Notes under the pieces: generated by a model | What the model was told of the DNA's origin: nothing | Database searches by the model: none | What the model saw: the letters and a program-made list of their open reading frames with translations, nothing else | Part shown: positions 26,111 to 39,089 of the stretch, one piece after another | How the letters are laid out: each line of letters opens with the position of its first letter | Position numbering within the stretch: the stretch's first letter is position 1 | Made by a program: the position numbers and the translations under genes | NCBI RefSeq assembly: GCF_029525555.1 | Contig: NZ_JAPDHZ010000002.1 | Location: forward strand, 1,153,868 to 1,217,867 | Direction: 5' to 3' | Source: Cohnella ginsengisoli | GTDB taxonomy: Bacteria > Bacillota > Bacilli > Paenibacillales > Paenibacillaceae | DNA: 64,000 bases

Positions 26111-28564
26111 TTATTTGCGAAGCTCCGCGCTGAAAGATTGTTCCAGTCGCGAAACGACGGACTGCTGCGCTTCGGCGATCTCTTCATCGTTCAGCGTACG
26201 GTCCGGATGTCGATAAACGAGCGAGAGCGCCACGCTCTTTTTGCCTGCGCCGAGACGCTCGCCCGCGTAGACGTCGAACACGCGGACGGACTCGAGCCAC
26301 TCGCCCGCGGCTTGCTGCGCGGCCTCTACCAGGGACGCTCCCGGCACCGATCCGTCGACGACGACGGCCAGGTCCCGCTCAGCGGACGGGAAGCGCGGCA
26401 AAGTGCCGTAGACGATGCGGGCGTCAGCCGCTTCGTAGAGCGGCTTCAATTCGATCTCTGCGGCATAGGCGTCGCCCAGGTCGAACTCGCGCTGAAGCTC
26501 CGGATGAAGCTGGCCGACGTAGCCGATCGCGACTTCGCCGGTTGCGGTCGCGAGCTTCAACGCCGCCGTGCGGCCCGGATGGAAGTCCGCGGGCTGCGCC
26601 TGCTCGAAGCGAACGGCGCCGGTCAGGCCGAGTCGCGTCAGCAGCTTTTCGACGATGCCCTTCGCATCGTAGAAGTCGTACGCCGCCGCCGCTTGGTTCC
26701 AGCCTGCGCCCAGGCGATTGCCTGTCAGCAGGAAGGCCAGCCGCGGGTGCTCCGCAGGCAGGGTCGTCAACTTTTCTTCGGCGGAATGATACACGCTCGC
26801 GATCTCGAACAACGCGGCGCTCGCGTTGCGGCGAGACTTGTTGTAAGAAGCGGCCTCGAGCAGATTCGGCAGCAGCGTCGCGCGCAGGGCGCTGCGCTCC
26901 TCGCTCATCGGCATCGCCAGGCCGATCGGGCGCATGCCTTCCGCGGCACCGGACAGATCCGGGAACAGCGCGGCCCGGCTTGCGGAGGTGACCGAATAGG
27001 TCACGGCCTCGCTAAGCCCGGCTTCGGACAGCAGCTTACGCAACTCCCTGCGGATTGACTGGGATTTCGTGAGCGCCCCCGTCGTCGTCGGCCCTTCGAT
27101 GCGGGTCGTCGGGATACGGTCGTAACCGTTCAGCCGCGCGACTTCCTCGATCAGGTCCACCGCGCGCGTAATATCGCCGCGGCGCGACGGCACGGTCAGA
27201 CGCCAGGCGCCTTCGCCCGCCGGCTCGGCCGCGAACTGGAGGCGCGACCAGATCGTCTTGACCTCGAGCGTAGAAAGCGAAGTGCCGAGCATCTTGTTGA
27301 TCCGCTCGAGAGACAGCTCGATAACCGCGGGCTCAGGCGTTGCGAGGCGCACCTCGGCGACGCCGTCGGTGACTAGTCCGCCCGCCGTCTGCGCGATCAG
27401 CGAAGCCGCGCGGTCCAGCGCGCCGCGCACACGTTCCGGATCGACGCCTTTCTCGAAGCGCGCCGAAGCCTCGGACCGCAGGCCCAGCTGACGCGAGGTT
27501 TTGCGAACCGGCGCGCCAGCGAACCGGGCGGATTCCAGCAGGATATCGACCGTGTCCGCCGTCACTTCGGAATCGAGACCGCCCATGACGCCGGCCAGCG
27601 CAATGGCGCGCTCGTCGTCGGCGATGACCGGCATGTGGGGCTCAAGCTTGCGCGCCTGGCCGTCGAGCGTGACCAGCGTCTCGCCTTCGCGGGCGAAACG
27701 AACGCGGACGGCGCCCTTGACCTTGGCCGCATCGAACGCGTGCAGCGGCTGGCCGTACTCCAGCATGACGAAGTTGGTGACGTCGACGACGTTGCTGATC
27801 GGCCGGATGCCGGCGGCGATCAAACGGTTCTGCAGCCAAAGCGGGGACGGTCCGATCTTGACGCCTTTCACGACGCGCATCGCGTAGTGGCTGCAAGCCT
27901 CTGCCGATTCGATGGCGACCGCGATCGCGTCCGCGGTCTTGTCGGCCGCCGGATACAGCGCCTTCTCCGGCTCCGGCAGCGCGAGCGGCCGGCCGGTCAG
28001 CGCGGCGGTCTCATAGGCGACGCCCAGCAAGCTCAGGCAGTCCGAACGGTTCGGCGTCAGATCGAGCTCCAGCACCGAATCGTTCAAGCCGAGCAGGTCG
28101 GCGATATCCGTGCCCACCGCCGTGTCGGCGGGCAGCACGAGGATGCCCTCCTGCAGCTCCTTGGGGAGCAGCTTGTCGTTGATGCCGAGCTCCCGCGCGG
28201 AGCAGATCATGCCCTGCGATTCAACCCCGCGCAGCTTGGCGCGCTTGATCTGCAGGTCGCCCGGCAGCTTCGCGCCCACGAGCGCGACGGGCACTTTTTG
28301 CCCGGCGGCTACGTTGGGCGCGCCGCAGACGATCTGCAGCGTCTCGCCCGTGCCGGCATCGATTTTGCACACGTTCAGCTTATCCGCGTCCGGGTGCTTT
28401 TCCTTTTCCAATACATACCCGACGACCGTCTTGGTGACCCCCGCGTTGCGGGAAACGACCCCGTCGATTTCGATGCCGCCCCTCGTGAGCAGATCGGCGA
28501 GCTCTTGCGGACTGGTGCCGCCGAGATCGATATATTCGCTTAACCATTGATAGGATACGTTCAC
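26111..28564 (-). CDS. pheT: Phenylalanyl-tRNA synthetase beta subunit
   Basis: 817 residues, full length. N-terminal B1 and tRNA-binding (OB) part with VLEKEKHPDADKLNVCKID; central B3/B4 editing and B5 domains; catalytic-like core; C-terminal FDX-ACB anticodon-binding domain (LPRFPSAERDLAVVVD). Pairs with PheS as an alpha2beta2 enzyme charging tRNA-Phe. It follows pheS by 53 bases under the T-box. Confidence 0.97.
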   Translation of the reverse strand: MNVSYQWLSEYIDLGGTSPQELADLLTRGGIEIDGVVSRNAGVTKTVVGYVLEKEKHPDADKLNVCKIDAGTGETLQIVCGAPNVAAGQKVPVALVGAKLPGDLQIKRAKLRGVESQGMICSARELGINDKLLPKELQEGILVLPADTAVGTDIADLLGLNDSVLELDLTPNRSDCLSLLGVAYETAALTGRPLALPEPEKALYPAADKTADAIAVAIESAEACSHYAMRVVKGVKIGPSPLWLQNRLIAAGIRPISNVVDVTNFVMLEYGQPLHAFDAAKVKGAVRVRFAREGETLVTLDGQARKLEPHMPVIADDERAIALAGVMGGLDSEVTADTVDILLESARFAGAPVRKTSRQLGLRSEASARFEKGVDPERVRGALDRAASLIAQTAGGLVTDGVAEVRLATPEPAVIELSLERINKMLGTSLSTLEVKTIWSRLQFAAEPAGEGAWRLTVPSRRGDITRAVDLIEEVARLNGYDRIPTTRIEGPTTTGALTKSQSIRRELRKLLSEAGLSEAVTYSVTSASRAALFPDLSGAAEGMRPIGLAMPMSEERSALRATLLPNLLEAASYNKSRRNASAALFEIASVYHSAEEKLTTLPAEHPRLAFLLTGNRLGAGWNQAAAAYDFYDAKGIVEKLLTRLGLTGAVRFEQAQPADFHPGRTAALKLATATGEVAIGYVGQLHPELQREFDLGDAYAAEIELKPLYEAADARIVYGTLPRFPSAERDLAVVVDGSVPGASLVEAAQQAAGEWLESVRVFDVYAGERLGAGKKSVALSLVYRHPDRTLNDEEIAEAQQSVVSRLEQSFSAELRK

Positions 28565-28617
28565 GCGTTATACCGCTCCTTTCTTTTCCACCTTCGCTAA
28601 GATACCGGCCGCAGCCG

Positions 28618-29653
28618 TCACATGCGGGCGAATTGCCCGAGGAACCGCAGATCGTTGTTGTAGAAGTGACGAATATCGTCGATGTCGTACTTCAGCAGGG
28701 CGATGCGCTCGACGCCCATGCCGAAGGCGAAGCCGGACACCTGCTCGGGGTCGAAGCCGCCGTGCTCGAGCACCTTCGGGTGCACCATGCCGCAGCCGAG
28801 GATCTCGATCCAGCCCGATTGCTTGCACATCCGGCAGCCTTGACCGCCGCACTGCGTGCAGGTGACGTCGACCTCGGCGCTCGGCTCGGTGAACGGGAAG
28901 AAGCTCGGACGAAGGCGAATTTGAACTTGCGGGCCGTACATCGCCTGAACGAATTGGAGCAGCGTGCCCTTCAGGTCGCTCATGCGGATGTCGGGGCCGA
29001 CGACCAAACCTTCGATCTGGTGGAACATGAACGAGTGCGTCGCGTCGTCGTCGTCCCGGCGGTAGACGCGGCCCGGGCAGATGACCTTGAGCGGCGTCGC
29101 GCCGTCCGCGTTTTTCATCGCGCGGATCTGGACCGGAGAGGTGTGCGTGCGCAGCAGGATCTCGTCCGTAATGTAGAAGGAATCCTGCATGTCCCGCGCC
29201 GGATGGTCCTTCGGCAGGTTCAGCGCCTCGAAGTTGAAGTAGTCGGTCTCGACTTCGGGGCCTTCCGCGATCGTGTAGCCCATGCCGAGGAAAATATCTT
29301 CGATCTCCTGCGTAACCTTGGTCAGCGGGTGGACGCTGCCGGTCGCGACGGTCCTGCCCGGCAGGGTGACGTCGATCGTCTCCGCGGCCAGCCTCCGCTC
29401 CGTCTCGGCGCGGTCGAAGGCGGCTTGCTTGTCGGCGAGCACTTCCTCGATAGCCGCGCGCACGTCGTTGGCGACCTGCCCGATCACCGGACGCTCCTCG
29501 GCGCTGAGTCCGCCCATGCCGCGGAGAATCTCCGTGAGCTGGCCCTTTTTTGCCCAAATAATGCACGCGCAGGTCGTTCAAGCGGCCGGCATCGGCCACC
29601 TCCTGCAGCTGCGCCAACGCTTCGACGCGCAGCGCCTCCAACCGTTCCTTCAT
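28618..29653 (-). CDS. pheS: Phenylalanyl-tRNA synthetase alpha subunit (frameshifted as read)
   Basis: About 344 residues when repaired. Catalytic subunit with class II motif 2 around [12 protein letters not shown] and motif 3 [16 protein letters not shown]. The T run 29546-29551 has one extra base; with five T the frame reads [16 protein letters not shown] and links the coiled-coil N-terminus to the body. Start ATG 29653 after GGAGAG. The gene is essential, so a true frameshift is very unlikely. Confidence 0.95.
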
Positions 29654-29708
29654 GATGCCTCTCTCCTTTATCGCTTGGTCTATCGGCCGGCTCGTCCTTG
29701 CGAACCGA

Positions 29709-29998
29709 CAAAAAAAGGCCCTTCCTCCCCGTAAAAGGGACGAAAGGACCGTGGTACCACCCTAATTGGAAACTTGCTGACGACAGCCTGCCGATTAGGC
29801 AGCGGCGTCAAGCCGGAATTCCCGCTCGAACGGCGTAACGGGCCGCTGCCGGTCCGCTCTACTGGCCAACGCTGCTCAGCGTCGTCGGCGTTCAAGCGAC
29901 TGCTCCGGAGTGAAATTCGGCAGCTCTTCTCCTCGGGCACGCTCTCAGTCTCGGCGTCCCCTCCCTGGTCAGGCAGGCGCTGCTTACTTGTCTCCATC
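29709..29998 (-). promoter_or_regulatory. Phe T-box leader of pheST with terminator
   Basis: The T-box core AGGGTGGTACCACGG is complementary to 29746-29760. Upstream is a long stem I; a TTC followed by A in GAATTTCACTCCGG is a plausible Phe specifier. Downstream, GGTCCTTTCG...GGAAGGGCC plus seven T (29709-29715) is the competing terminator. Uncharged tRNA-Phe should allow read-through. Confidence 0.95.
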
Positions 29999-30034
29999 GT
30001 CGCATTTATCCATTTTTGCTTTGAATTACTGACT

Positions 30035-30063
30035 ATTATAGGGGAACGCGCCGCGTCAAGCAA
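30035..30063 (-). promoter_or_regulatory. Promoter of the pheST T-box leader
   Basis: Minus strand: TATAAT (30035-30040) with TTGCTT (30058-30063) 17 bases upstream. It lies about 40 bases before the T-box stem I. Confidence 0.7.
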
Positions 30064-30154
30064 GCGGACGGTCATCACCGACACTCGGCGGCCCTTGAAA
30101 AAGGGTTGTGATTACTTATCGCAGCGGTTACGGATCGTGTGCGGGTCCGCCTGA

Positions 30155-30530
<376 letters not shown>

Positions 30531-31377
30531 TTATGATTCAAGCTTGCCGTCCCGGCGCCTAGCCGGAATCTCCCCGCGAGCGCCCCGGCGACGAACGACT
30601 TGGCGTTGCGGCAAGCGGCGGGCACGTCCTGGCCGAGCGCCATGGCCGCGCAGGCGGCGGCCGCGAACGCGCAGCCCGTGCCTCGAGCGACCGCGCCGGG
30701 CAGGCGCGGCCCGCGGAGCAGCAGCGGTTCGGCGCCATCGTCCGACGCGCCGACCAATATATCGGTACAGGCTTCATCCTCGGCGTGGCCGCCTTTTAAC
30801 AGCACGAAGCGCGATCCCAATTCGAGCAGCGACCTGGCCGCTTCGACGCGCGCGCCGAGCTGTGCGAGATCCGCCTCGCGAACTCCGAGCAGGGCGGCCG
30901 CTTCGGGCAGGTTGGGCGTCGCCAGTTCGGCGATCGGGAACAGCCGGCGCGCGACGGCTTCGAATGCGCCCGGAGACGCCAACGCAAAGCCGTCCTTGGC
31001 CAGCCGAACCGGGTCGACGACAAGCCTGCGAACGCCGTGCCGGCTTAGCGCGCCTGCGACGGCTGCCGCGGCTTCGGGCGTCGGCATCATCCCCGTCTTG
31101 GCCGCATCCGCGCCCAAATCGCCGAGCACGCTGTCGAGCTGGGCAGCGATCAGTCGCGCCGACATGGGTTCCGCTAGCTGTACGCCCAAGCTGTTCTGCG
31201 CCGTGACCGCCGTCACGACGCTCATGCCGTAAGCGCCGAGCTCCTGAAAGGTCTTCAGATCGCCCTGGATGCCCGCGCCGCCGCCGGAGTCCGAGCCTGC
31301 GATCGTTAGCGCGCGAGCCGGTCCGCCGCCTCGCCCCATGCATTCGGCGCCTGCCCGGCCGGTCGACGCCTCACCGA

Positions 31378-32541
31378 TCATACCGGCGTCGCCGCCCATC
31401 GCTCGCCTGTGCCGCGGACGCCGAAGCGGTCGGGCCGGAACGCTTCGCTCGCCTCGTCGCCGCCGGCTCCGCCCCCGGCAGCCAGCCAACGCCCGAACGC
31501 GGCCGACGTCGCCGGGCTCAGCAGGATGCCGTTGCGATAATGACCGGCGGCTACAAATACGCCGGATCTGCCCGGCGCGGGGCCGATGAGCGGCCATCCG
31601 TCCAGCGTGGCGGGACGCAGTCCCGCCCAGCTCCGGGCCGGCGCGGCGCCTGCCAATACGGGGAACATCCGCCCGCCCGCGCGAACGAGCCGTCCGATGC
31701 CGCCCGCCGTCACCGTCCGGTCGAACCCGGCTTCGTCCTCGGACGCGCCGCAGACGAGCGAGCCGTCCGGCTTGCCCACCCAGTACGCCTGCGGACCGAA
31801 CACGATATGGCGCAGAGAGACGGGAGCCGGGTCGTAAGCGCAAATTTGCCCTCGTATCGGATGAACGGGAATGCGCAAGCGCAACCAATCCGCCAGCAGG
31901 CCGCTCCAGGCGCCAAGGCAGCAGCAAAGCGCGTCCGCGCCGATCGTGCCGTGCGCCTCGAAGCGTGCGGACAGTCCGCCCGCCGCGCCTTGCCCGATGT
32001 CGGTCAGCTCTCCCGCCAGCGGCAGCAACCGCGCGCCGAGGCGCTCGCAAGCGCCTGCGAGCACCTTGACCAACAGCGGCGCCTGCACGTGCGCTTCCTC
32101 GGGACAATAGAGCGCGCCGGCCAACCCCGGCGGCAAGGAAGGCTCGATGCGGGACAACGCCGCTTCATCCAGCCATTCCAGACCGGCGCTGTGGCGCGCC
32201 TGCCAAGCGAGCCGTCCGAACAGCGGCAGCCGGTCCGCTTCGCGGTACGCGACGTGCAGGCTGCCCGACCGGACGAAGCCCGCGCGCGCGCCGGCTACGT
32301 CCTCGATCTCCGCCGTCCATGCCGGGTATCTGGCGAAGCTGTCCATGCACAAGCGGAAAAAGGCGTCGGGACCGTCTCCGTTCTCGTAGAAGGGCGCAAG
32401 CATTCCCGCCGCCGCACCCGAAGCTTGGCCGCCGATCTCGCCGCGGTCGACGACGATCGCTCGCCATCCTTGCTTCAGCGCTTCATAGGCGCAGGACAAG
32501 CCGACGATGCCGCCGCCCAGCACGAGCAAGGTTCTCTTCAA
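31378..32541 (-). CDS. thiO: Glycine oxidase ThiO
   Basis: 387 residues. FAD-binding [15 protein letters not shown] at the N-terminus, [14 protein letters not shown] for the DAO family, and C-terminal [13 protein letters not shown]. Oxidises glycine to the dehydroglycine used by ThiG. Start taken as TTG at 32541, 8 bases after GGGGG and overlapping the thiG stop (TTGA); there is no in-frame ATG before the FAD motif. Confidence 0.92.
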   Translation of the reverse strand: MKRTLLVLGGGIVGLSCAYEALKQGWRAIVVDRGEIGGQASGAAAGMLAPFYENGDGPDAFFRLCMDSFARYPAWTAEIEDVAGARAGFVRSGSLHVAYREADRLPLFGRLAWQARHSAGLEWLDEAALSRIEPSLPPGLAGALYCPEEAHVQAPLLVKVLAGACERLGARLLPLAGELTDIGQGAAGGLSARFEAHGTIGADALCCCLGAWSGLLADWLRLRIPVHPIRGQICAYDPAPVSLRHIVFGPQAYWVGKPDGSLVCGASEDEAGFDRTVTAGGIGRLVRAGGRMFPVLAGAAPARSWAGLRPATLDGWPLIGPAPGRSGVFVAAGHYRNGILLSPATSAAFGRWLAAGGGAGGDEASEAFRPDRFGVRGTGERWAATPV

Positions 32542-33353
32542 GGCCGCATCCCCCTTGCGGCCGTCGGTTCCGCGAACCAGGCGCCGGCCTCGTCGCTGCT
32601 CGCCGAAGCGTACGCGCGCCTCGGTATACGGCCGGCTTGCCGGGACAGCCATCCGGCCTCGACGCCCAGCCGCATAGCCGCGGCCATCGCGACGGGATCT
32701 CGCGCCTTGGCCACAGGCGTATTGACCAGGATGCCGTCGGCGCCAAGCTCCATGGCGGTTGCCGCGTCGGCGGCCGAGCCGAGCCCCGCGTCTACGATGA
32801 CGGGCACGCCGGCATTTTCGACGATCCAGCCTAGATGGTATGGATTGAGGATGCCGAGCCCCGTGCCGATCGGCGATCCGCCCGGCATGACGGCCGCAGC
32901 TCCCGCCTCCTCCAGCCGGAGCGCCTGCATCGGGTCGTCGGACGTATAGGGCAGGACAGTGAAGCCTTCGCGCGCGAGACGCTCCGTCGCCTTCAGCGTC
33001 TCGGCCGGATCGGGAAGCAGCAGGCGCGGATGGCCGCTGATCTCCACTTTGACCCAATTGCCAAGACCGGCCTCCCTCGCCAAACGGGCGATCCGGACGG
33101 CCTCGTCCGCCGTCGAGGCGCCGGACGTATTCGGCAGGTAGACCAGGTCTTTCCCTCCCGTCTGCCGCAGCAGCGGGTCGTCCTCCGCGACGTCGAGGTC
33201 GACTCTGCGCACCGCGAAGGTGACGACCTGCGCGCCCGAAGCTTCCAGCGCCTCGCGCATGACGGCAGGACTCGGATATCGCCCCGTGCCCAGAAAGAGC
33301 CTGGACCTGAGCGCGATGCCGCCGATCTCAAGCCGCGACGATGCTGCGTTCAT
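32538..33353 (-). CDS. thiG: Thiazole synthase ThiG
   Basis: 271 residues, TIM barrel. Condenses DXP, dehydroglycine and ThiS thiocarboxylate. [11 protein letters not shown], the Schiff-base lysine in [21 protein letters not shown] and [21 protein letters not shown] are all present. GGAGGTGGATGATCG before the ATG. Begins 3 bases after the ThiS stop. Confidence 0.95.
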   Translation of the reverse strand: MNAASSRLEIGGIALRSRLFLGTGRYPSPAVMREALEASGAQVVTFAVRRVDLDVAEDDPLLRQTGGKDLVYLPNTSGASTADEAVRIARLAREAGLGNWVKVEISGHPRLLLPDPAETLKATERLAREGFTVLPYTSDDPMQALRLEEAGAAAVMPGGSPIGTGLGILNPYHLGWIVENAGVPVIVDAGLGSAADAATAMELGADGILVNTPVAKARDPVAMAAAMRLGVEAGWLSRQAGRIPRRAYASASSDEAGAWFAEPTAARGMRP

Positions 33354-33356
33354 CGA

Positions 33357-33548
33357 TCATCCACCTCCCACGAATTGTACGAACTCTACGCGATCGTCCG
33401 CGCGGATCGGAACGGCGTCCCAGTCCGCCCTCGGCACCGCCTCGCCGTTCAGCTCGGCCATCACTCTTCGTTCGGCGAGCCCGAGAGACCGCGCGAGCGC
33501 GCCGAGCGTAGAAGCCTCGCACCAGGCTTGTTTGCCGTTCAGCATCAA
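33357..33548 (-). CDS. thiS: Sulfur carrier ThiS
   Basis: About 63 residues from a TTG at 33548 (ATG 33545 next). Ubiquitin-like fold with LNGKQAW at the start and the required FVGGG tail that ThiF adenylates. No stop separates it from the end of thiE in this frame, so it may be made from an internal start or as the C-terminal part of a ThiE-ThiS fusion. No convincing RBS is seen at the TTG/ATG. Confidence 0.8.
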   Translation of the reverse strand: MMLNGKQAWCEASTLGALARSLGLAERRVMAELNGEAVPRADWDAVPIRADDRVEFVQFVGGG

Positions 33549-34221
33549 AGAGATTGCCTTGCCGCCGCCTTCGTTCGATCGGCGGGCTTCCCGCGACTCC
33601 CACCGCTCGATGCTCCGCTTCAGCATGACGCAGACGGCAGCCGGATCGGGATGCCCGACCACGGCCGACACCGCGCACAGCCGTCTCGCGCCTGCCGCCA
33701 GCACGGCGTCGGCCGTCTCCGGCGAGATGCCGCCGATCGCGAAAAGGGAATCCGCAGCCGCTCGGCAGCCTCGGAAACGTAGGCGGTCGTCACGCCTTGC
33801 CTGCCCGGCTTCGTCGGCGTCGGATAAACCGGTCCGACGCCGACGTAATCCGCCCCGGCTCGTTCCGCCTCCAGCGCCTGAGACAGCTCGTGCGTGGAAA
33901 TGCCGATCAGCATCCCGCTGCCGAGCAGGCGCCTCGCTTCAGCCAACGGCATGTCGTCCTGGCCGAGATGAACGCCGTCGGCGTCGGCGGCAAGCGCGAG
34001 CTCCGCGTCGTCGTTGACGATGAACAATACGCCGTGGCGACGGGTCAACGCGCGCAGCGACTTCGCTTTGGCCAGCCGCTCCGCGGGCGAACCGTTCTTG
34101 TCGCGAAGCTGGACGATGTCCGCCCCGCCGGCGATCGCGGCTTCTATCACCTCGGCGAGCGGCCTGCCCGGGTGGTACTGTTCGCCCGTAATCACGTAAA
34201 GCTTGCAATCTTCGATCGTTC

Positions 34222-34225
<4 letters not shown>
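33357..34225 (-). CDS. thiE: Thiamine-phosphate synthase ThiE, running into ThiS (frameshifted as read)
   Basis: ThiE joins HMP-PP and thiazole-P. The first 160 residues show VQLRDKNGSPAERL, FIVNDDAELALAADADGVHLGQDDMP and VGPVYPTPTKPG. At the A run 33742-33745 one base seems missing: adding it gives IPFFAIGGISPETADAVLAA, joining the C-terminal VVGHPDP part. After that the frame continues without a stop through a 25-residue linker into ThiS. TTG start at 34225 overlaps the thiF stop (TTGA). Confidence 0.85.
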
Positions 34226-37216
<2,991 letters not shown>

Positions 37217-37329
37217 TTAAGCAAGGCTGCAAGCGGCGTTTCCGCCCGAAGACGGATACGACCGTCGGCGGACATCCATACGCCTGGATGGGCGCCCCAT
37301 TCGAGACGAGGCTCTTTTGCGCGAGATGC

Positions 37330-37356
37330 AAAAAAAGCCGCCCCGTCGGGAGCGGC
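37330..37356 (-). terminator. Terminator of the thiC TPP riboswitch
   Basis: GCCGCTCC (3' side 37349-37356) pairs with GGGGCGGC (37337-37344), loop CGAC, then seven T on the minus strand. It lies 140 bases after the aptamer. The 200 bases from here to thiC show no further element I can name. Confidence 0.85.
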
Positions 37357-37496
37357 CAAAACGAGCAGCTTCGAACTGCATGGGCGGAGGGGCGAACGAA
37401 CGCTTCCCGCGGATACGGAAAGACGGCTCGCTATGTATGACACTGCCTGTCGGCTCGCGTCTCTCCAATCCGATGCAGCTTGCTACGCACATTGGT

Positions 37497-37586
37497 CCAC
37501 TTTCCTACGCTGGCATGACCCAGATCAGGTTCAAAGGGACCAAGGCATCGCTGCCTTATCTCAGCCCTTGCGGGCGCCCCCAGTGG
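37497..37586 (-). promoter_or_regulatory. TPP riboswitch (THI box) of the thi operon
   Basis: Minus strand: CCACTGGGGGCGCCC, GGGCTGAGA, CCCTTTGAACCTGATCTGG, then GCGTAGGAAAGTGG; the terminal CCAC/GTGG arms close P1 (37583-37586 with 37497-37500). Binding of thiamine pyrophosphate should favour the downstream terminator. Confidence 0.97.
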
Positions 37587-37599
37587 AATTCATGGTTCA

Positions 37600-37628
37600 A
37601 CTGTACACGGCCGCGAACCGGGTGTCAA
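37600..37628 (-). promoter_or_regulatory. Promoter of the thi operon
   Basis: Minus strand TTGACA (37623-37628), 17-base spacer, TACAGT (37600-37605), directly upstream of the TPP aptamer. Confidence 0.75.
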
Positions 37629-37678
37629 TCCGGCTACGCTCCCAGCTGCGATACGCGCCGACAAATAAAGATCCGCGC

Positions 37679-38300
37679 TTCCGCTATCGCTTGCTGGCAA
37701 GCGCCCTGAGCCAGCGAGTTTGGAGGCCATAGCGGAACTTTCTTCCGCTATCGGCCCTGAGGCAGCGAGTTTGGAGGCCATAGCGGAACTTTCTTCCGCT
37801 ATCGGCACCGAGGCAGCTAGTTTGAAGGCCATAGCGGAACTTTCTTCCGCTATCGGCACCGAGGCAGCTAATTTGAAGGCCATAGCGGAACTTTCTTCCG
37901 CTATCGGCACCGAGCCAGCGAGTTTGGAGGCCATAGCGGAACTTTCTTCCGCTATCGGCCCCGAGCCAGCGAGTTTGAAGGCCATAGCGGAACTTTCTTC
38001 CGCTATCGGCCCTGAGCCAGCGAGTTTGAAGGCCATAGCGGAACTTTCTTCCGCTATCGGCACCGAGCCAGCGAGTTTGAAGGCCATAGCGGAACTTTCT
38101 TCCGCTATCGGCCCTGAGCCAGCTAGTTTGAAGGCCATAGCGGAACTTTCTTCCGCTATCGGCCCTGAGCCAGCGAGTTTGGAGGCCATAGCGGAACTTT
38201 CTTCCGCTATTGGCCCTGAGCCAGCGAGTTTGAAGGCCATAGCGGAACTTTCTTCCGCTATCGGCACCGAGTCGTTGGTTTGGCGAGCATAGCGGCACTC
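37679..38300. repeat. Array of eleven 51-bp hairpin repeats
   Basis: Eleven contiguous units with no spacers, plus degenerate half units at both ends. Each unit contains ATAGCGGAA-CTTTC-TTCCGCTAT, a perfect 9-bp stem with a 5-base loop, identical in all eleven except one T/C change just outside. The other 25 bases vary at a few sites (GGCCCTGAG/GGCACCGAG; GCGAGTTTGGAGG/GCTAGTTTGAAGG). As 51 = 17 codons, both strands stay open and yield repetitive false proteins; there is no RBS and I do not call a gene. Confidence 0.93.
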
Positions 38301-38334
38301 ACGGCCGCGATCGCTTGCCGGAGCACCAATCCGC

Positions 38335-38952
38335 TCATCGCGACTTCTTGCGCAGCAGCGCAGTGGCGAGCGCAGCCAGGCCCGCCACCAGGCCCGCGAC
38401 CGCAAGGCCCAGCGTCAGCGGATCCCGATTGCCGTCCGACGCTTCCGTCGATGCGGCATCCGCGTGCCCGTGCCCGTCGCCGTCGGCCGCAGCCGCAGTT
38501 ACCGTCGTCACCGATGCCGGCGCATCGGCATCCGGCGCGCCGCTCCAATCGACGACCGCGCCGTCGGAGTAAGTCTGATGCGCCTTCCACACCAGTTCCT
38601 TCGCGTCCTCGGCGACGTGTCCCTGGAACATAAACTGCACGAACTCCGTCTCCGTGATGCCTGGGCCGTCGGACTTCCAAGTGACGGAGACGACTTTGCC
38701 GTCCGCGTCTTTCTCGGTCGTGCTCGTCCAGCCGGGATACGGCTCGAAGCGCGACACTTCCACGCCTGCAGGAACGTCCAATTTGACCTGCGTCGTATTG
38801 ACGCCCTCGTTTTCGCTCGGGACGCGGATCGTGAACACCTGGTACGCGTTCTGCGCCACCTCCGCCGGCTCGACCCGGACGTGCGCGCTAGCCATTCCTG
38901 TATAGCCGAACGCCAGCGTAGCGGCGAAGAGCAGAGCTCCGATTTTTTTCAT
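38335..38952 (-). CDS. ycnI: YcnI family copper-binding protein (DUF1775)
   Basis: 205 residues. Signal peptide MKKIGALLFAATLAFGYTGM ending SA, mature protein starting HVRVEPAEVAQNAYQVFTIRVPSE; the exposed N-terminal His is the copper ligand in this family. DUF1775 beta domain to about 150, then a His/Asp-rich linker (DGDGHGHAD) and a C-terminal membrane anchor with KKSR. In Bacillus subtilis it belongs to ycnKJI with the importer YcnJ; here YcnJ is 9 kb away. Confidence 0.9.
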   Translation of the reverse strand: MKKIGALLFAATLAFGYTGMASAHVRVEPAEVAQNAYQVFTIRVPSENEGVNTTQVKLDVPAGVEVSRFEPYPGWTSTTEKDADGKVVSVTWKSDGPGITETEFVQFMFQGHVAEDAKELVWKAHQTYSDGAVVDWSGAPDADAPASVTTVTAAAADGDGHGHADAASTEASDGNRDPLTLGLAVAGLVAGLAALATALLRKKSR

Positions 38953-39040
38953 CTGCGATCAACCTTTCGTTTCTTTGGGATACGCCTATTATAGAGGCCG
39001 TCCGCATCGAAGCGCATGACCCCAAAGAGTCATGACCGCA

Positions 39041-39079
39041 AATGAACAAGCCTCCGCAGCCCGGAAAGGACGCGGAGGC
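39041..39079 (-). terminator. Terminator of the sugar ABC transporter operon
   Basis: GCCTCCGC (3' arm 39072-39079) pairs with GCGGAGGC (39050-39057); minus strand continues TTGTTCATTTG. U-tract is imperfect. Confidence 0.7.
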
Positions 39080-39089
39080 TCGCCAATCG

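Noticed and set aside
37720..38292. Repetitive 190-codon frame in the 51-bp array (AIAELSSAIG repeats) and a 271-codon frame on the other strand
   Set aside because: Both arise because the unit is a multiple of three without stops; neither has an RBS or conserved start, and the conserved part is a DNA palindrome.
37679..38300. CRISPR array
   Set aside because: Repeats are contiguous without spacers and no cas genes are present; the same holds for 57550-57860.
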